64,000 nt of DNA from Eudorina sp. 2006-703-Eu-15 (lineage: Eukaryota; Chlorophyta; Chlorophyceae; Chlamydomonadales; Volvocaceae): positions 1-64,000 of the forward strand of contig BDSI01000081.1 in the NCBI GenBank assembly GCA_003117195.1, in the 5' to 3' direction. Below the pieces are notes generated by a model. That model was not told where the DNA came from, made no database searches, and was given only the letters and a program-made list of their open reading frames with translations. Every line of letters starts with the position of its first letter. The first letter of the stretch is position 1. A program made the position numbers and the translations under genes. Of the stretch, positions 34,215 to 46,727 are shown piece by piece.

Positions 34215-34342
34215 AGCTCGCGCTGAGATTTGAACTCAGGTCGGTGGATATCCTCGACATGGTACAGATCGCCGTACAGATGTACGACTAGGATGTACAG
34301 GTGCATCAAAGTCCACAGTGCTTACCACTACACCACGCGAGC
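34215..34342 (-). tRNA. tRNA-Gln(UUG), copy 8
   Basis: One base differs in the anticodon: the plus strand has TCAAAGTCC where the others have TCAGAGTCC, giving anticodon UUG. The rest of the exons match the type copy. Confidence 0.92.
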
Positions 34343-34853
34343 TGAGGGATCGCCCTTGCAACAGTGCGCATCCGAAAACACCCTACCCTGCATACCCGTG
34401 CCGTACATGCAGGCGACCGCCCGTACAGCTCCAGATCCGCCCGTACAGCTCCAGATCCGCCCGTACAGCTCCGCACGTACAGGTCCACTCGTACAGGCAG
34501 GCGGGCATGTGGTCGGCCAGCATGGTCACGTAGTCTATCTAACCTAGTCTGCCCTCCGATAGATAGGCCGCCGACGATGCAGCCGACTCGGCCTGCCGAT
34601 GTCTCATGCTGTGGCCCCAATCAAGTGGTGCCGCTCACAGAGACCCGCCTAGCCCGGTTCCACACAGATGGCGCCAGAAAAACATCGCAGCCACACCAAC
34701 CCCTTCCAGGGTTGACGTGCCGCGAAAATAGCCCCATGGCCAAGGCACTGGCAGGGATCCGGCATGGCATGTGTGTCCCCGTGCCCACGACATGACCCGC
34801 TTGCTTGGCACACACACCTCGGGACCTTGCAAGCAGAGATACGCGACGGTACG

Positions 34854-34981
34854 AGCTCGCGCTGAGATTTGAACTCAGGTCGGTGGATATCCTCGACATG
34901 GTACAGATCGCCGTACAGATGTACGACTAGGATGTACAGGTGCATCAGAGTCCACAGTGCTTACCACTACACCACGCGAGC
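34854..34981 (-). tRNA. tRNA-Gln(CUG), copy 9
   Basis: Exons identical to the type copy. The downstream flank has the CAAGCAGAG variant in place of CGTGCAGAG. Confidence 0.92.
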
Positions 34982-35452
34982 TGAGGGATCGCCCTTGCAA
35001 CAGTGAGCATCCGAAAACACCCTACCCTGCATACCCGTGCCGTACATGCAGGCGACCGCCCGTACAGCTCCGCACGTACAGGTCCACTCGTACAGGCAGG
35101 GGGGCATGTGGTCGGCCAGCATGGTCACGTAGTCTATCTAACCTAGTCTGCCCTCCGATAGATAGGCCGCCGACGATGCAGCCGACTCGGCCTGCCGATG
35201 TCTCATGCTGTGGCCCCAATCAAGTGGTGCCGCTCACAGAGACCCGCCTAGCCCGGTTCCACACAGATGGCGCCAGAAAAACATCGCAGCCACACCAACC
35301 CCTTCCAGGGTTGACGTGCCGCGAACATAGCCCCATGGCCAAGGCACTGGCAGGGATCCGGCATGGCATGTGTGTCCCCGTGCCCACGACATGACCCGCT
35401 TGCTTGGCACACACACCTCGGGACCTTGCGTGCAGAGATACGCGACGGTACG

Positions 35453-35580
35453 AGCTCGCGCTGAGATTTGAACTCAGGTCGGTGGATATCCTCGACATGG
35501 TACAGATCGCCGTACAGATGTACGACTAGGATGTACAGGTGCATCAGAGTCCACAGTGCTTACCACTACACCACGCGAGC
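35453..35580 (-). tRNA. tRNA-Gln(CUG), copy 10
   Basis: Exons and intron identical to the type copy. Confidence 0.93.
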
Positions 35581-36071
35581 TGAGGGATCGCCCTTGCAAC
35601 AGTGCGCATCCGAAAACACCCTACCCTGCATACCCGTGCCGTACATGCAGGCGACCGCCCGTACAGCTCCAGATCCGCCCGTACAGCTCCGCACGTACAG
35701 GTCCACTCGTACAGGCAGGCGGGCATGTGGTCGGCCAGCATGGTCACGTAGTCTATCTAACCTAGTCTGCCCTCCGATAGATAGGCCGCCGACGATGCAG
35801 CCGACTCGGCCTGCCGATGTCTCATGCTGTGGCCCCAATCAAGTGGTGCCGCTCACAGAGACCCGCCTAGCCCGGTTCCACACAGATGGCGCCAGAAAAA
35901 CATCGCAGCCACACCAACCCCTTCCAGGGTTGACGTGCCGCGAAAATAGCCCCATGGCCAAGGCACTGGCAGGGATCCGGCATGGCATGTGTGTCCCCGT
36001 GCCCACGACATGACCCGCTTGCTTGGCACACACACCTCGGGACCTTGCGTGCAGAGATACGCGACGGTACG

Positions 36072-36199
36072 AGCTCGCGCTGAGATTTGAACTCAGGTCG
36101 GTGGATATCCTCGACATGGTACAGATCGCCGTACAGATGTACGACTAGGATGTACAGGTGCATCAGAGTCCACAGTGCTTACCACTACACCACGCGAGC
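36072..36199 (-). tRNA. tRNA-Gln(CUG), copy 11
   Basis: Exons and intron identical to the type copy. Confidence 0.93.
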
Positions 36200-36690
36200 T
36201 GAGGGATCGCCCTTGCAACAGTGAGCATCCGAAAACACCCTACCCTGCATACCCGTGCCGTACATGCAGGCGACCGCCCGTACAGCTCCAGATCCGCCCG
36301 TACAGCTCCGCACGTACAGGTCCACTCGTACAGGCAGGCGGGCATGTGGTCGGCCAGCATGGTCACGTAGTCTATCTAACCTAGTCTGCCCTCCGATAGA
36401 TAGGCCGCCGACGATGCAGCCGACTCGGCCTGCCGATGTCTCATGCTGTGGCCCCAATCAAGTGGTGCCGCTCACAGAGACCCGCCTAGCCCGGTTCCAC
36501 ACAGATGGCGCCAGAAAAACATCGCAGCCACACCAACCCCTTCCAGGGTTGACGTGCCGCGAAAATAGCCCCATGGCCAAGGCACTGGCAGGGATCCGGC
36601 ATGGCATGTGTGTCCCCGTGCCCACGACATGACCCGCTTGCTTGGCACACACACCTCGGGACCTTGCAAGCAGAGATACGCGACGGTACG

Positions 36691-36818
36691 AGCTCGCGCT
36701 GAGATTTGAACTCAGGTCGGTGGATATCCTCGACATGGTACAGATCGCCGTACAGATGTACGACTAGGATGTACAGGTGCATCAAAGTCCACAGTGCTTA
36801 CCACTACACCACGCGAGC
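36691..36818 (-). tRNA. tRNA-Gln(UUG), copy 12
   Basis: Carries the same single anticodon change as copy 8 (TCAAAGTCC on plus); all arms intact. It lies exactly four 619-bp units from copy 8, in spacing terms. Confidence 0.92.
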
Positions 36819-37309
36819 TGAGGGATCGCCCTTGCAACAGTGAGCATCCGAAAACACCCTACCCTGCATACCCGTGCCGTACATGCAGGCGACCGCCCGT
36901 ACAGCTCCAGATCCGCCCGTACAGCTCCGCACGTACAGGTCCACTCGTACAGGCAGGCGGGCATGTGGTCGGCCAGCATGGTCACGTAGTCTATCTAACC
37001 TAGTCTGCCCTCCGATAGATAGGCCGCCGACGATGCAGCCGACTCGGCCTGCCGATGTCTCATGCTGTGGCCCCAATCAAGTGGTGCCGCTCACAGAGAC
37101 CCGCCTAGCCCGGTTCCACACAGATGGCGCCAGAAAAACATCGCAGCCACACCAACCCCTTCCAGGGTTGACGTGCCGCGAAAATAGCCCCATGGCCAAG
37201 GCACTGGCAGGGATCCGGCATGGCATGTGTGTCCCCGTGCCCACGACATGACCCGCTTGCTTGGCACACACACCTCGGGACCTTGCGTGCAGAGATACGC
37301 GACGGTACG

Positions 37310-37437
37310 AGCTCGCGCTGAGATTTGAACTCAGGTCGGTGGATATCCTCGACATGGTACAGATCGCCGTACAGATGTACGACTAGGATGTACAGGTGCG
37401 TCAGAGTCCACAGTGCTTACCACTACACCACGCGAGC
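37310..37437 (-). tRNA. tRNA-Gln(CUG), copy 13
   Basis: Exons identical to the type copy; the intron starts CGCACC. Confidence 0.93.
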
Positions 37438-37928
37438 TGAGGGATCGCCCTTGCAACAGTGCGCATCCGAAAACACCCTACCCTGCATACCCGTGCCGTA
37501 CATGCAGGCGACCGCCCGTACAGCTCCAGATCCGCCCGTACAGCTCCGCACGTACAGGTCCACTCGTACAGGCAGGCGGGCATGTGGTCGGCCAGCATGG
37601 TCACGTAGTCTATCTAACCTAGTCTGCCCTCCGATAGATAGGCCGCCGACGATGCAGCCGACTCGGCCTGCCGATGTCTCATGCTGTGGCCCCAATCAAG
37701 TGGTGCCGCTCACAGAGACCCGCCTAGCCCGGTTCCACACAGATGGCGCCAGAAAAACATCGCAGCCACACCAACCCCTTCCAGGGTTGACGTGCCGCGA
37801 AAATAGCCCCATGGCCAAGGCACTGGCAGGGATCCGGCATGGCATGTGTGTCCCCGTGCCCACGACATGACCCGCTTGCTTGGCACACACACCTCGGGAC
37901 CTTGCGTGCAGAGATACGCGACGGTACG

Positions 37929-38056
37929 AGCTCGCGCTGAGATTTGAACTCAGGTCGGTGGATATCCTCGACATGGTACAGATCGCCGTACAGATGTACG
38001 ACTAGGATGTACAGGTGCATCAGAGTCCACAGTGCTTACCACTACACCACGCGAGC
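37929..38056 (-). tRNA. tRNA-Gln(CUG), copy 14
   Basis: Exons and intron identical to the type copy. Confidence 0.93.
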
Positions 38057-38547
38057 TGAGGGATCGCCCTTGCAACAGTGAGCATCCGAAAACACCCTAC
38101 CCTGCATACCCGTGCCGTACATGCAGGCGACCGCCCGTACAGCTCCAGATCCGCCCGTACAGCTCCGCACGTACAGGTCCACTCGTACAGGCAGGCGGGC
38201 ATGTGGTCGGCCAGCATGGTCACGTAGTCTATCTAACCTAGTCTGCCCTCCGATAGATAGGCCGCCGACGATGCAGCCGACTCGGCCTGCCGATGTCTCA
38301 TGCTGTGGCCCCAATCAAGTGGTGCCGCTCACAGAGACCCGCCTAGCCCGGTTCCACACAGATGGCGCCAGAAAAACATCGCAGCCACACCAACCCCTTC
38401 CAGGGTTGACGTGCCGCGAAAATAGCCCCATGGCCAAGGCACTGGCAGGGATCCGGCATGGCATGTGTGTCCCCGTGCCCACGACATGACCCGCTTGCTT
38501 GGCACACACACCTCGGGACCTTGCAAGCAGAGATACGCGACGGTACG

Positions 38548-38675
38548 AGCTCGCGCTGAGATTTGAACTCAGGTCGGTGGATATCCTCGACATGGTACAG
38601 ATCGCCGTACAGATGTACGACTAGGATGTACAGGTGCATCAAAGTCCACAGTGCTTACCACTACACCACGCGAGC
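38548..38675 (-). tRNA. tRNA-Gln(UUG), copy 15
   Basis: Third UUG copy, same single change as copies 8 and 12, three 619-bp units beyond copy 12. Confidence 0.92.
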
Positions 38676-39166
38676 TGAGGGATCGCCCTTGCAACAGTGA
38701 GCATCCGAAAACACCCTACCCTGCATACCCGTGCCGTACATGCAGGCGACCGCCCGTACAGCTCCAGATCCGCCCGTACAGCTCCGCACGTACAGGTCCA
38801 CTCGTACAGGCAGGCGGGCATGTGGTCGGCCAGCATGGTCACGTAGTCTATCTAACCTAGTCTGCCCTCCGATAGATAGGCCGCCGACGATGCAGCCGAC
38901 TCGGCCTGCCGATGTCTCATGCTGTGGCCCCAATCAAGTGGTGCCGCTCACAGAGACCCGCCTAGCCCGGTTCCACACAGATGGCGCCAGAAAAACATCG
39001 CAGCCACACCAACCCCTTCCAGGGTTGACGTGCCGCGAAAATAGCCCCATGGCCAAGGCACTGGCAGGGATCCGGCATGGCATGTGTGTCCCCGTGCCCA
39101 CGACATGACCCGCTTGCTTGGCACACACACCTCGGGACCTTGCGTGCAGAGATACGCGACGGTACG

Positions 39167-39294
39167 AGCTCGCGCTGAGATTTGAACTCAGGTCGGTGGA
39201 TATCCTCGACATGGTACAGATCGCCGTACAGATGTACGACTAGGATGTACAGGTGCGTCAGAGTCCACAGTGCTTACCACTACACCACGCGAGC
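39167..39294 (-). tRNA. tRNA-Gln(CUG), copy 16
   Basis: Exons identical to the type copy; intron of the CGCACC type. Confidence 0.93.
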
Positions 39295-39785
39295 TGAGGG
39301 ATCGCCCTTGCAACAGTGCGCATCCGAAAACACCCTCCCCTGCATACCCGTGCCGTACATGCAGGCGACCGCCCGTACAGCTCCAGATCCGCCCGTACAG
39401 CTCCGCACGTACAGGTCCACTCGTACAGGCAGGCGGGCATGTGGTCGGCCAGCATGGTCACGTAGTCTATCTAACCTAGTCTGCCCTCCGATAGATAGGC
39501 CGCCGACGATGCAGCCGACTCGGCCTGCCGATGTCTCATGCTGTGGCCCCAATCAAGTGGTGCCGCTCACAGAGACCCGCCTAGCCCGGTTCCACACAGA
39601 TGGCGCCAGAAAAACATCGCAGCCACACCAACCCCTTCCAGGGTTGACGTGCCGCGAAAATAGCCCCATGGCCAAGGCACTGGCAGGGATCCGGCATGGC
39701 ATGTGTGTCCCCGTGCCCACGACATGACCCGCTTGCTTGGCACACACACCTCGGGACCTTGCGTGCAGAGATACGCGACGGTTCG

Positions 39786-39913
39786 AGCTCGCGCTGAGAT
39801 TTGAACTCAGGTCGGTGGATATCCTCGACATGGTACAGATCGCCGTACAGATGTACGACTAGGATGTACAGGTGCATCAGAGTCCACAGTGCTTACCACT
39901 ACACCACGCGAGC
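39786..39913 (-). tRNA. tRNA-Gln(CUG), copy 17
   Basis: Exons identical to the type copy. One base in the 3' flank is changed (GGTTCGAG in place of GGTACGAG on plus). Confidence 0.93.
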
Positions 39914-40404
39914 TGAGGGATCGCCCTTGCAACAGTGCGCATCCGAAAACACCCTACCCTGCATACCCGTGCCGTACATGCAGGCGACCGCCCGTACAGC
40001 TCCAGATCCGCCCGTACAGCTCCGCACGTACAGGTCCACTCGTACAGGCAGGCGGGCATGTGGTCGGCCAGCATGGTCACGTAGTCTATCTAACCTAGTC
40101 TGCCCTCCGATAGATAGGCCGCCGACGATGCAGCCGACTCGGCCTGCCGATGTCTCATGCTGTGGCCCCAATCAAGTGGTGCCGCTCACAGAGACCCGCC
40201 TAGCCCGGTTCCACACAGATGGCGCCAGAAAAACATCGCAGCCACACCAACCCCTTCCAGGGTTGACGTGCCGCGAAAATAGCCCCATGGCCAAGGCACT
40301 GGCAGGGATCCGGCATGGCATGTGTGTCCCCGTGCCCACGACATGACCCGCTTGCTTGGCACACACACCTCGGGACCTTGCGTGCAGAGATACGCGACGG
40401 TACG

Positions 40405-40532
40405 AGCTCGCGCTGAGATTTGAACTCAGGTCGGTGGATATCCTCGACATGGTACAGATCGCCGTACAGATGTACGACTAGGATGTACAGGTGCATCAGA
40501 GTCCACAGTGCTTACCACTACACCACGCGAGC
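40405..40532 (-). tRNA. tRNA-Gln(CUG), copy 18
   Basis: Exons and intron identical to the type copy. Confidence 0.93.
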
Positions 40533-41022
40533 TGAGGGATCGCCCTTGCAACAGTGAGCATCCGAAAACACCCTACCCTGCATACCCGTGCCGTACATGC
40601 AGGCGACCGCCCGTACAGCTCCAGATCCGCCCGTACAGCTCCGCACGTACAGGTCCACTCGTACAGGCAGGCGGGCATGTGGTCGGCCAGCATGGTCACG
40701 TAGTCTATCTAACCTAGTCTGCCCTCCGATAGATAGGCCGCCGACGATGCAGCCGACTCGGCCTGCCGATGTCTCATGCTGTGGCCCCAATCAAGTGGTG
40801 CCGCTCACAGAGACCCGCCTAGCCCGGTTCCACACAGATGGCGCCAGAAAAACATCGCAGCCACACCAACCCCTTCCAGGGTTGACGTGCCGCGAAAATA
40901 GCCCATGGCCAAGGCACTGGCAGGGATCCGGCATGGCATGTGTGTCCCCGTGCCCACGACATGACCCGCTTGCTTGGCACACACACCTCGGGACCTTGCG
41001 TGCAGAGATACGCGACGGTACG

Positions 41023-41150
41023 AGCTCGCGCTGAGATTTGAACTCAGGTCGGTGGATATCCTCGACATGGTACAGATCGCCGTACAGATGTACGACTAGG
41101 ATGTACAGGTGCATCAGAGTCCACAGTGCTTACCACTACACCACGCGAGC
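41023..41150 (-). tRNA. tRNA-Gln(CUG), copy 19
   Basis: Exons and intron identical to the type copy. Its unit is 618 bp because of one lost C near 40,903. Confidence 0.93.
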
Positions 41151-41641
41151 TGAGGGATCGCCCTTGCAACAGTGAGCATCCGAAAACACCCTACCCTGCA
41201 TACCCGTGCCGTACATGCAGGCGACCGCCCGTACAGCTCCAGATCCGCCCGTACAGCTCCGCACGTACAGGTCCACTCGTACAGGCAGGCGGGCATGTGG
41301 TCGGCCAGCATGGTCACGTAGTCTATCTAACCTAGTCTGCCCTCCGATAGATAGGCCGCCGACGATGCAGCCGACTCGGCCTGCCGATGTCTCATGCTGT
41401 GGCCCCAATCAAGTGGTGCCGCTCACAGAGACCCGCCTAGCCCGGTTCCACACAGATGGCGCCAGAAAAACATCGCAGCCACACCAACCCCTTCCAGGGT
41501 TGACGTGCCGCGAAAATAGCCCCATGGCCAAGGCACTGGCAGGGATCCGGCATGGCATGTGTGTCCCCGTGCCCACGACATGACCCGCTTGCTTGGCACA
41601 CACACCTCGGGACCTTGCAAGCAGAGATACGCGACGGTACG

Positions 41642-41769
41642 AGCTCGCGCTGAGATTTGAACTCAGGTCGGTGGATATCCTCGACATGGTACAGATCGCC
41701 GTACAGATGTACGACTAGGATGTACAGGTGCGTCAGAGTCCACAGTGCTTACCACTACACCACGCGAGC
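41642..41769 (-). tRNA. tRNA-Gln(CUG), copy 20
   Basis: Exons identical to the type copy; intron of the CGCACC type. Confidence 0.93.
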
Positions 41770-42260
41770 TGAGGGATCGCCCTTGCAACAGTGCGCATCC
41801 GAAAACACCCTACCCTGCATACCCGTGCCGTACATGCAGGCGACCGCCCGTACAGCTCCAGATCCGCCCGTACAGCTCCGCACGTACAGGTCCACTCGTA
41901 CAGGCAGGCGGGCATGTGGTCGGCCAGCATGGTCACGTAGTCTATCTAACCTAGTCTGCCCTCCGATAGATAGGCCGCCGACGATGCAGCCGACTCGGCC
42001 TGCCGATGTCTCATGCTGTGGCCCCAATCAAGTGGTGCCGCTCACAGAGACCCGCCTAGCCCGGTTCCACACAGATGGCGCCAGAAAAACATCGCAGCCA
42101 CACCAACCCCTTCCAGGGTTGACGTGCCGCGAAAATAGCCCCATGGCCAAGGCACTGGCAGGGATCCGGCATGGCATGTGTGTCCCCGTGCCCACGACAT
42201 GACCCGCTTGCTTGGCACACACACCTCGGGACCTTGCGTGCAGAGATACGCGACGGTACG

Positions 42261-42388
42261 AGCTCGCGCTGAGATTTGAACTCAGGTCGGTGGATATCCT
42301 CGACATGGTACAGATCGCCGTACAGATGTACGACTAGGATGTACAGGTGCATCAGAGTCCACAGTGCTTACCACTACACCACGCGAGC
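42261..42388 (-). tRNA. tRNA-Gln(CUG), copy 21
   Basis: Exons and intron identical to the type copy. Confidence 0.93.
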
Positions 42389-42879
42389 TGAGGGATCGCC
42401 CTTGCAACAGTGAGCATCCGAAAACACCCTAGCCTGCATACCCGTGCCGTACATGCAGGCGACCGCCCGTACAGCTCCAGATCCGCCCGTACAGCTCCGC
42501 ACGTACAGGTCCACTCGTACAGGCAGGCGGGCATGTGGTCGGCCAGCATGGTCACGTAGTCTATCTAACCTAGTCTGCCCTCCGATAGATAGGCCGCCGA
42601 CGATGCAGCCGACTCGGCCTGCCGATGTCTCATGCTGTGGCCCCAATCAAGTGGTGCCGCTCACAGAGACCCGCCTAGCCCGGTTCCACACAGATGGCGC
42701 CAGAAAAACATCGCAGCCACACCAACCCCTTCCAGGGTTGACGTGCCGCGAAAATAGCCCCATGGCCAAGGCACTGGCAGGGATCCGGCATGGCATGTGT
42801 GTCCCCGTGCCCACGACATGACCCGCTTGCTTGGCACACACACCTCGGGACCTTGCAAGCAGAGATACGCGACGGTACG

Positions 42880-43007
42880 AGCTCGCGCTGAGATTTGAAC
42901 TCAGGTCGGTGGATATCCTCGACATGGTACAGATCGCCGTACAGATGTACGACTAGGATGTACAGGTGCATCAGAGTCCACAGTGCTTACCACTACACCA
43001 CGCGAGC
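42880..43007 (-). tRNA. tRNA-Gln(CUG), copy 22
   Basis: Exons and intron identical to the type copy; followed by a short 599-bp unit. Confidence 0.93.
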
Positions 43008-43478
43008 TGAGGGATCGCCCTTGCAACAGTGAGCATCCGAAAACACCCTACCCTGCATACCCGTGCCGTACATGCAGGCGACCGCCCGTACAGCTCCGCA
43101 CGTACAGGTCCACTCGTACAGGCAGGGGGGCATGTGGTCGGCCAGCATGGTCACGTAGTCTATCTAACCTAGTCTGCCCTCCGATAGATAGGCCGCCGAC
43201 GATGCAGCCGACTCGGCCTGCCGATGTCTCATGCTGTGGCCCCAATCAAGTGGTGCCGCTCACAGAGACCCGCCTAGCCCGGTTCCACACAGATGGCGCC
43301 AGAAAAACATCGCAGCCACACCAACCCCTTCCAGGGTTGACGTGCCGCGAAAATAGCCCCATGGCCAAGGCACTGGCAGGGATCCGGCATGGCATGTGTG
43401 TCCCCGTGCCCACGACATGACCCGCTTGCTTGGCACACACACCTCGGGACCTTGCAAGCAGAGATACGCGACGGTACG

Positions 43479-43606
43479 AGCTCGCGCTGAGATTTGAACT
43501 CAGGTCGGTGGATATCCTCGACATGGTACAGATCGCCGTACAGATGTACGACTAGGATGTACAGGTGCGTCAGAGTCCACAGTGCTTACCACTACACCAC
43601 GCGAGC
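43479..43606 (-). tRNA. tRNA-Gln(CUG), copy 23
   Basis: Exons identical to the type copy; intron of the CGCACC type. Confidence 0.93.
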
Positions 43607-44097
43607 TGAGGGATCGCCCTTGCAACAGTGCGCATCCGAAAACACCCTACCCTGCATACCCGTGCCGTACATGCAGGCGACCGCCCGTACAGCTCCAGAT
43701 CCGCCCGTACAGCTCCGCACGTACAGGTCCACTCGTACAGGCAGGCGGGCATGTGGTCGGCCAGCATGGTCACGTAGTCTATCTAACCTAGTCTGCCCTC
43801 CGATAGATAGGCCGCCGACGATGCAGCCGACTCGGCCTGCCGATGTCTCATGCTGTGGCCCCAATCAAGTGGTGCCGCTCACAGAGACCCGCCTAGCCCG
43901 GTTCCACACAGATGGCGCCAGAAAAACATCGCAGCCACACCAACCCCTTCCAGGGTTGACGTGCCGCGAAAATAGCCCCATGGCCAAGGCACTGGCAGGG
44001 ATCCGGCATGGCATGTGTGTCCCCGTGCCCACGACATGACCCGCTTGCTTGGCACACACACCTCGGGACCTTGCAAGCAGAGATACGCGACGGTACG

Positions 44098-44225
44098 AGC
44101 TCGCGCTGAGATTTGAACTCAGGTCGGTGGATATCCTCGACATGGTACAGATCGCCGTACAGATGTACGACTAGGATGTACAGGTGCATCAGAGTCCACA
44201 GTGCTTACCACTACACCACGCGAGC
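44098..44225 (-). tRNA. tRNA-Gln(CUG), copy 24
   Basis: Exons and intron identical to the type copy; followed by a 599-bp unit. Confidence 0.93.
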
Positions 44226-44696
44226 TGAGGGATCGCCCTTGCAACAGTGAGCATCCGAAAACACCCTACCCTGCATACCCGTGCCGTACATGCAGGCGAC
44301 CGCCCGTACAGCTCCGCACGTACAGGTCCACTCGTACAGGCAGGGGGGCATGTGGTCGGCCAGCATGGTCACGTAGTCTATCTAACCTAGTCTGCCCTCC
44401 GATAGATAGGCCGCCGACGATGCAGCCGACTCGGCCTGCCGATGTCTCATGCTGTGGCCCCAATCAAGTGGTGCCGCTCACAGAGACCCGCCTAGCCCGG
44501 TTCCACACAGATGGCGCCAGAAAAACATCGCAGCCACACCAACCCCTTCCAGGGTTGACGTGCCGCGAAAATAGCCCCATGGCCAAGGCACTGGCAGGGA
44601 TCCGGCATGGCATGTGTGTCCCCGTGCCCACGACATGACCCGCTTGCTTGGCACACACACCTCGGGACCTTGCAAGCAGAGATACGCGACGGTACG

Positions 44697-44824
44697 AGCT
44701 CGCGCTGAGATTTGAACTCAGGTCGGTGGATATCCTCGACATGGTACAGATCGCCGTACAGATGTACGACTAGGATGTACAGGTGCGTCAGAGTCCACAG
44801 TGCTTACCACTACACCACGCGAGC
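44697..44824 (-). tRNA. tRNA-Gln(CUG), copy 25
   Basis: Exons identical to the type copy; intron of the CGCACC type. Confidence 0.93.
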
Positions 44825-45338
44825 TGAGGGATCGCCCTTGCAACAGTGCGCATCCGAAAACACCCTACCCTGCATACCCGTGCCGTACATGCAGGCGACC
44901 GCCCGTACAGCTCCAGATCCGCCCGTACAGCTCCGCACGTACAGGTCCACTCGTACAGGCAGGCGGGCATGTGGTCGGCCAGCATGGTCACGTAGTCTAT
45001 CTAACCTAGTCTGCCCTCCGATAGATAGGCCGCCGACGATGCAGCCGACTCGGCCTGCCGATGTCTCATGCTGTGGCCCCAATCAAGTGGTGCCGCTCAC
45101 AGAGACCCGCCTAGCCCGGTTCCACACAGATGGCGCCAGAAAAACATCGCAGCCACACCAACCCCTTCCAGGGTTGACGTGCCGCGAAAATAGCCCCATG
45201 GCCAAGGCACTGGCAGGGATCCGGCATGGCATGTGTGTCCCCGTGCCCACGACATGACCCGCTTGCTTGGCACACACACCTCGGCTTGCTTGGCACACAC
45301 ACCTCGGGACCTTGCAAGCAGAGATACGCGACGGTACG

Positions 45339-45466
45339 AGCTCGCGCTGAGATTTGAACTCAGGTCGGTGGATATCCTCGACATGGTACAGATCGCCGTA
45401 CAGATGTACGACTAGGATGTACAGGTGCGTCAGAGTCCACAGTGCTTACCACTACACCACGCGAGC
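45339..45466 (-). tRNA. tRNA-Gln(CUG), copy 26
   Basis: Exons identical to the type copy. Its 3' flank carries a 23-bp duplication of the CTTGCTTGGCACACAC segment, lengthening the unit to 642 bp. Confidence 0.93.
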
Positions 45467-45957
45467 TGAGGGATCGCCCTTGCAACAGTGCGCATCCGAA
45501 AACACCCTACCCTGCATACCCGTGCCGTACATGCAGGCGACCGCCCGTACAGCTCCAGATCCGCCCGTACAGCTCCGCACGTACAGGTCCACTCGTACAG
45601 GCAGGCGGGCATGTGGTCGGCCAGCATGGTCACGTAGTCTATCTAACCTAGTCTGCCCTCCGATAGATAGGCCGCCGACGATGCAGCCGACTCGGCCTGC
45701 CGATGTCTCATGCTGTGGCCCCAATCAAGTGGTGCCGCTCACAGAGACCCGCCTAGCCCGGTTCCACACAGATGGCGCCAGAAAAACATCGCAGCCACAC
45801 CAACCCCTTCCAGGGTTGACGTGCCGCGAAAATAGCCCCATGGCCAAGGCACTGGCAGGGATCCGGCATGGCATGTGTGTCCCCGTGCCCACGACATGAC
45901 CCGCTTGCTTGGCACACACACCTCGGGACCTTGCGTGCAGAGATACGCGACGGTACG

Positions 45958-46085
45958 AGCTCGCGCTGAGATTTGAACTCAGGTCGGTGGATATCCTCGA
46001 CATGGTACAGATCGCCGTACAGATGTACGACTAGGATGTACAGGTGCGTCAGAGTCCACAGTGCTTACCACTACACCACGCGAGC
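45958..46085 (-). tRNA. tRNA-Gln(CUG), copy 27
   Basis: Exons identical to the type copy; intron of the CGCACC type. Confidence 0.93.
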
Positions 46086-46599
46086 TGAGGGATCGCCCTT
46101 GCAACAGTGCGCATCCGAAAACACCCTACCCTGCATACCCGTGCCGTACATGCAGGCGACCGCCCGTACAGCTCCAGATCCGCCCGTACAGCTCCGCACG
46201 TACAGGTCCACTCGTACAGGCAGGCGGGCATGTGGTCGGCCAGCATGGTCACGTAGTCTATCTAACCTAGTCTGCCCTCCGATAGATAGGCCGCCGACGA
46301 TGCAGCCGACTCGGCCTGCCGATGTCTCATGCTGTGGCCCCAATCAAGTGGTGCCGCTCACAGAGACCCGCCTAGCCCGGTTCCACACAGATGGCGCCAG
46401 AAAAACATCGCAGCCACACCAACCCCTTCCAGGGTTGACGTGCCGCGAAAATAGCCCCATGGCCAAGGCACTGGCAGGGATCCGGCATGGCATGTGTGTC
46501 CCCGTGCCCACGACATGACCCGCTTGCTTGGCACACACACCTCGGCTTGCTTGGCACACACACCTCGGGACCTTGCAAGCAGAGATACGCGACGGTACG

Positions 46600-46727
46600 A
46601 GCTCGCGCTGAGATTTGAACTCAGGTCGGTGGATATCCTCGACATGGTACAGATCGCCGTACAGATGTACGACTAGGATGTACAGGTGCGTCAGAGTCCA
46701 CAGTGCTTACCACTACACCACGCGAGC
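46600..46727 (-). tRNA. tRNA-Gln(CUG), copy 28 (last in the main array)
   Basis: Exons identical to the type copy; its 3' flank repeats the 23-bp duplication of copy 26. The unit behind it ends at the palindrome junction near 47,215. Confidence 0.93.
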
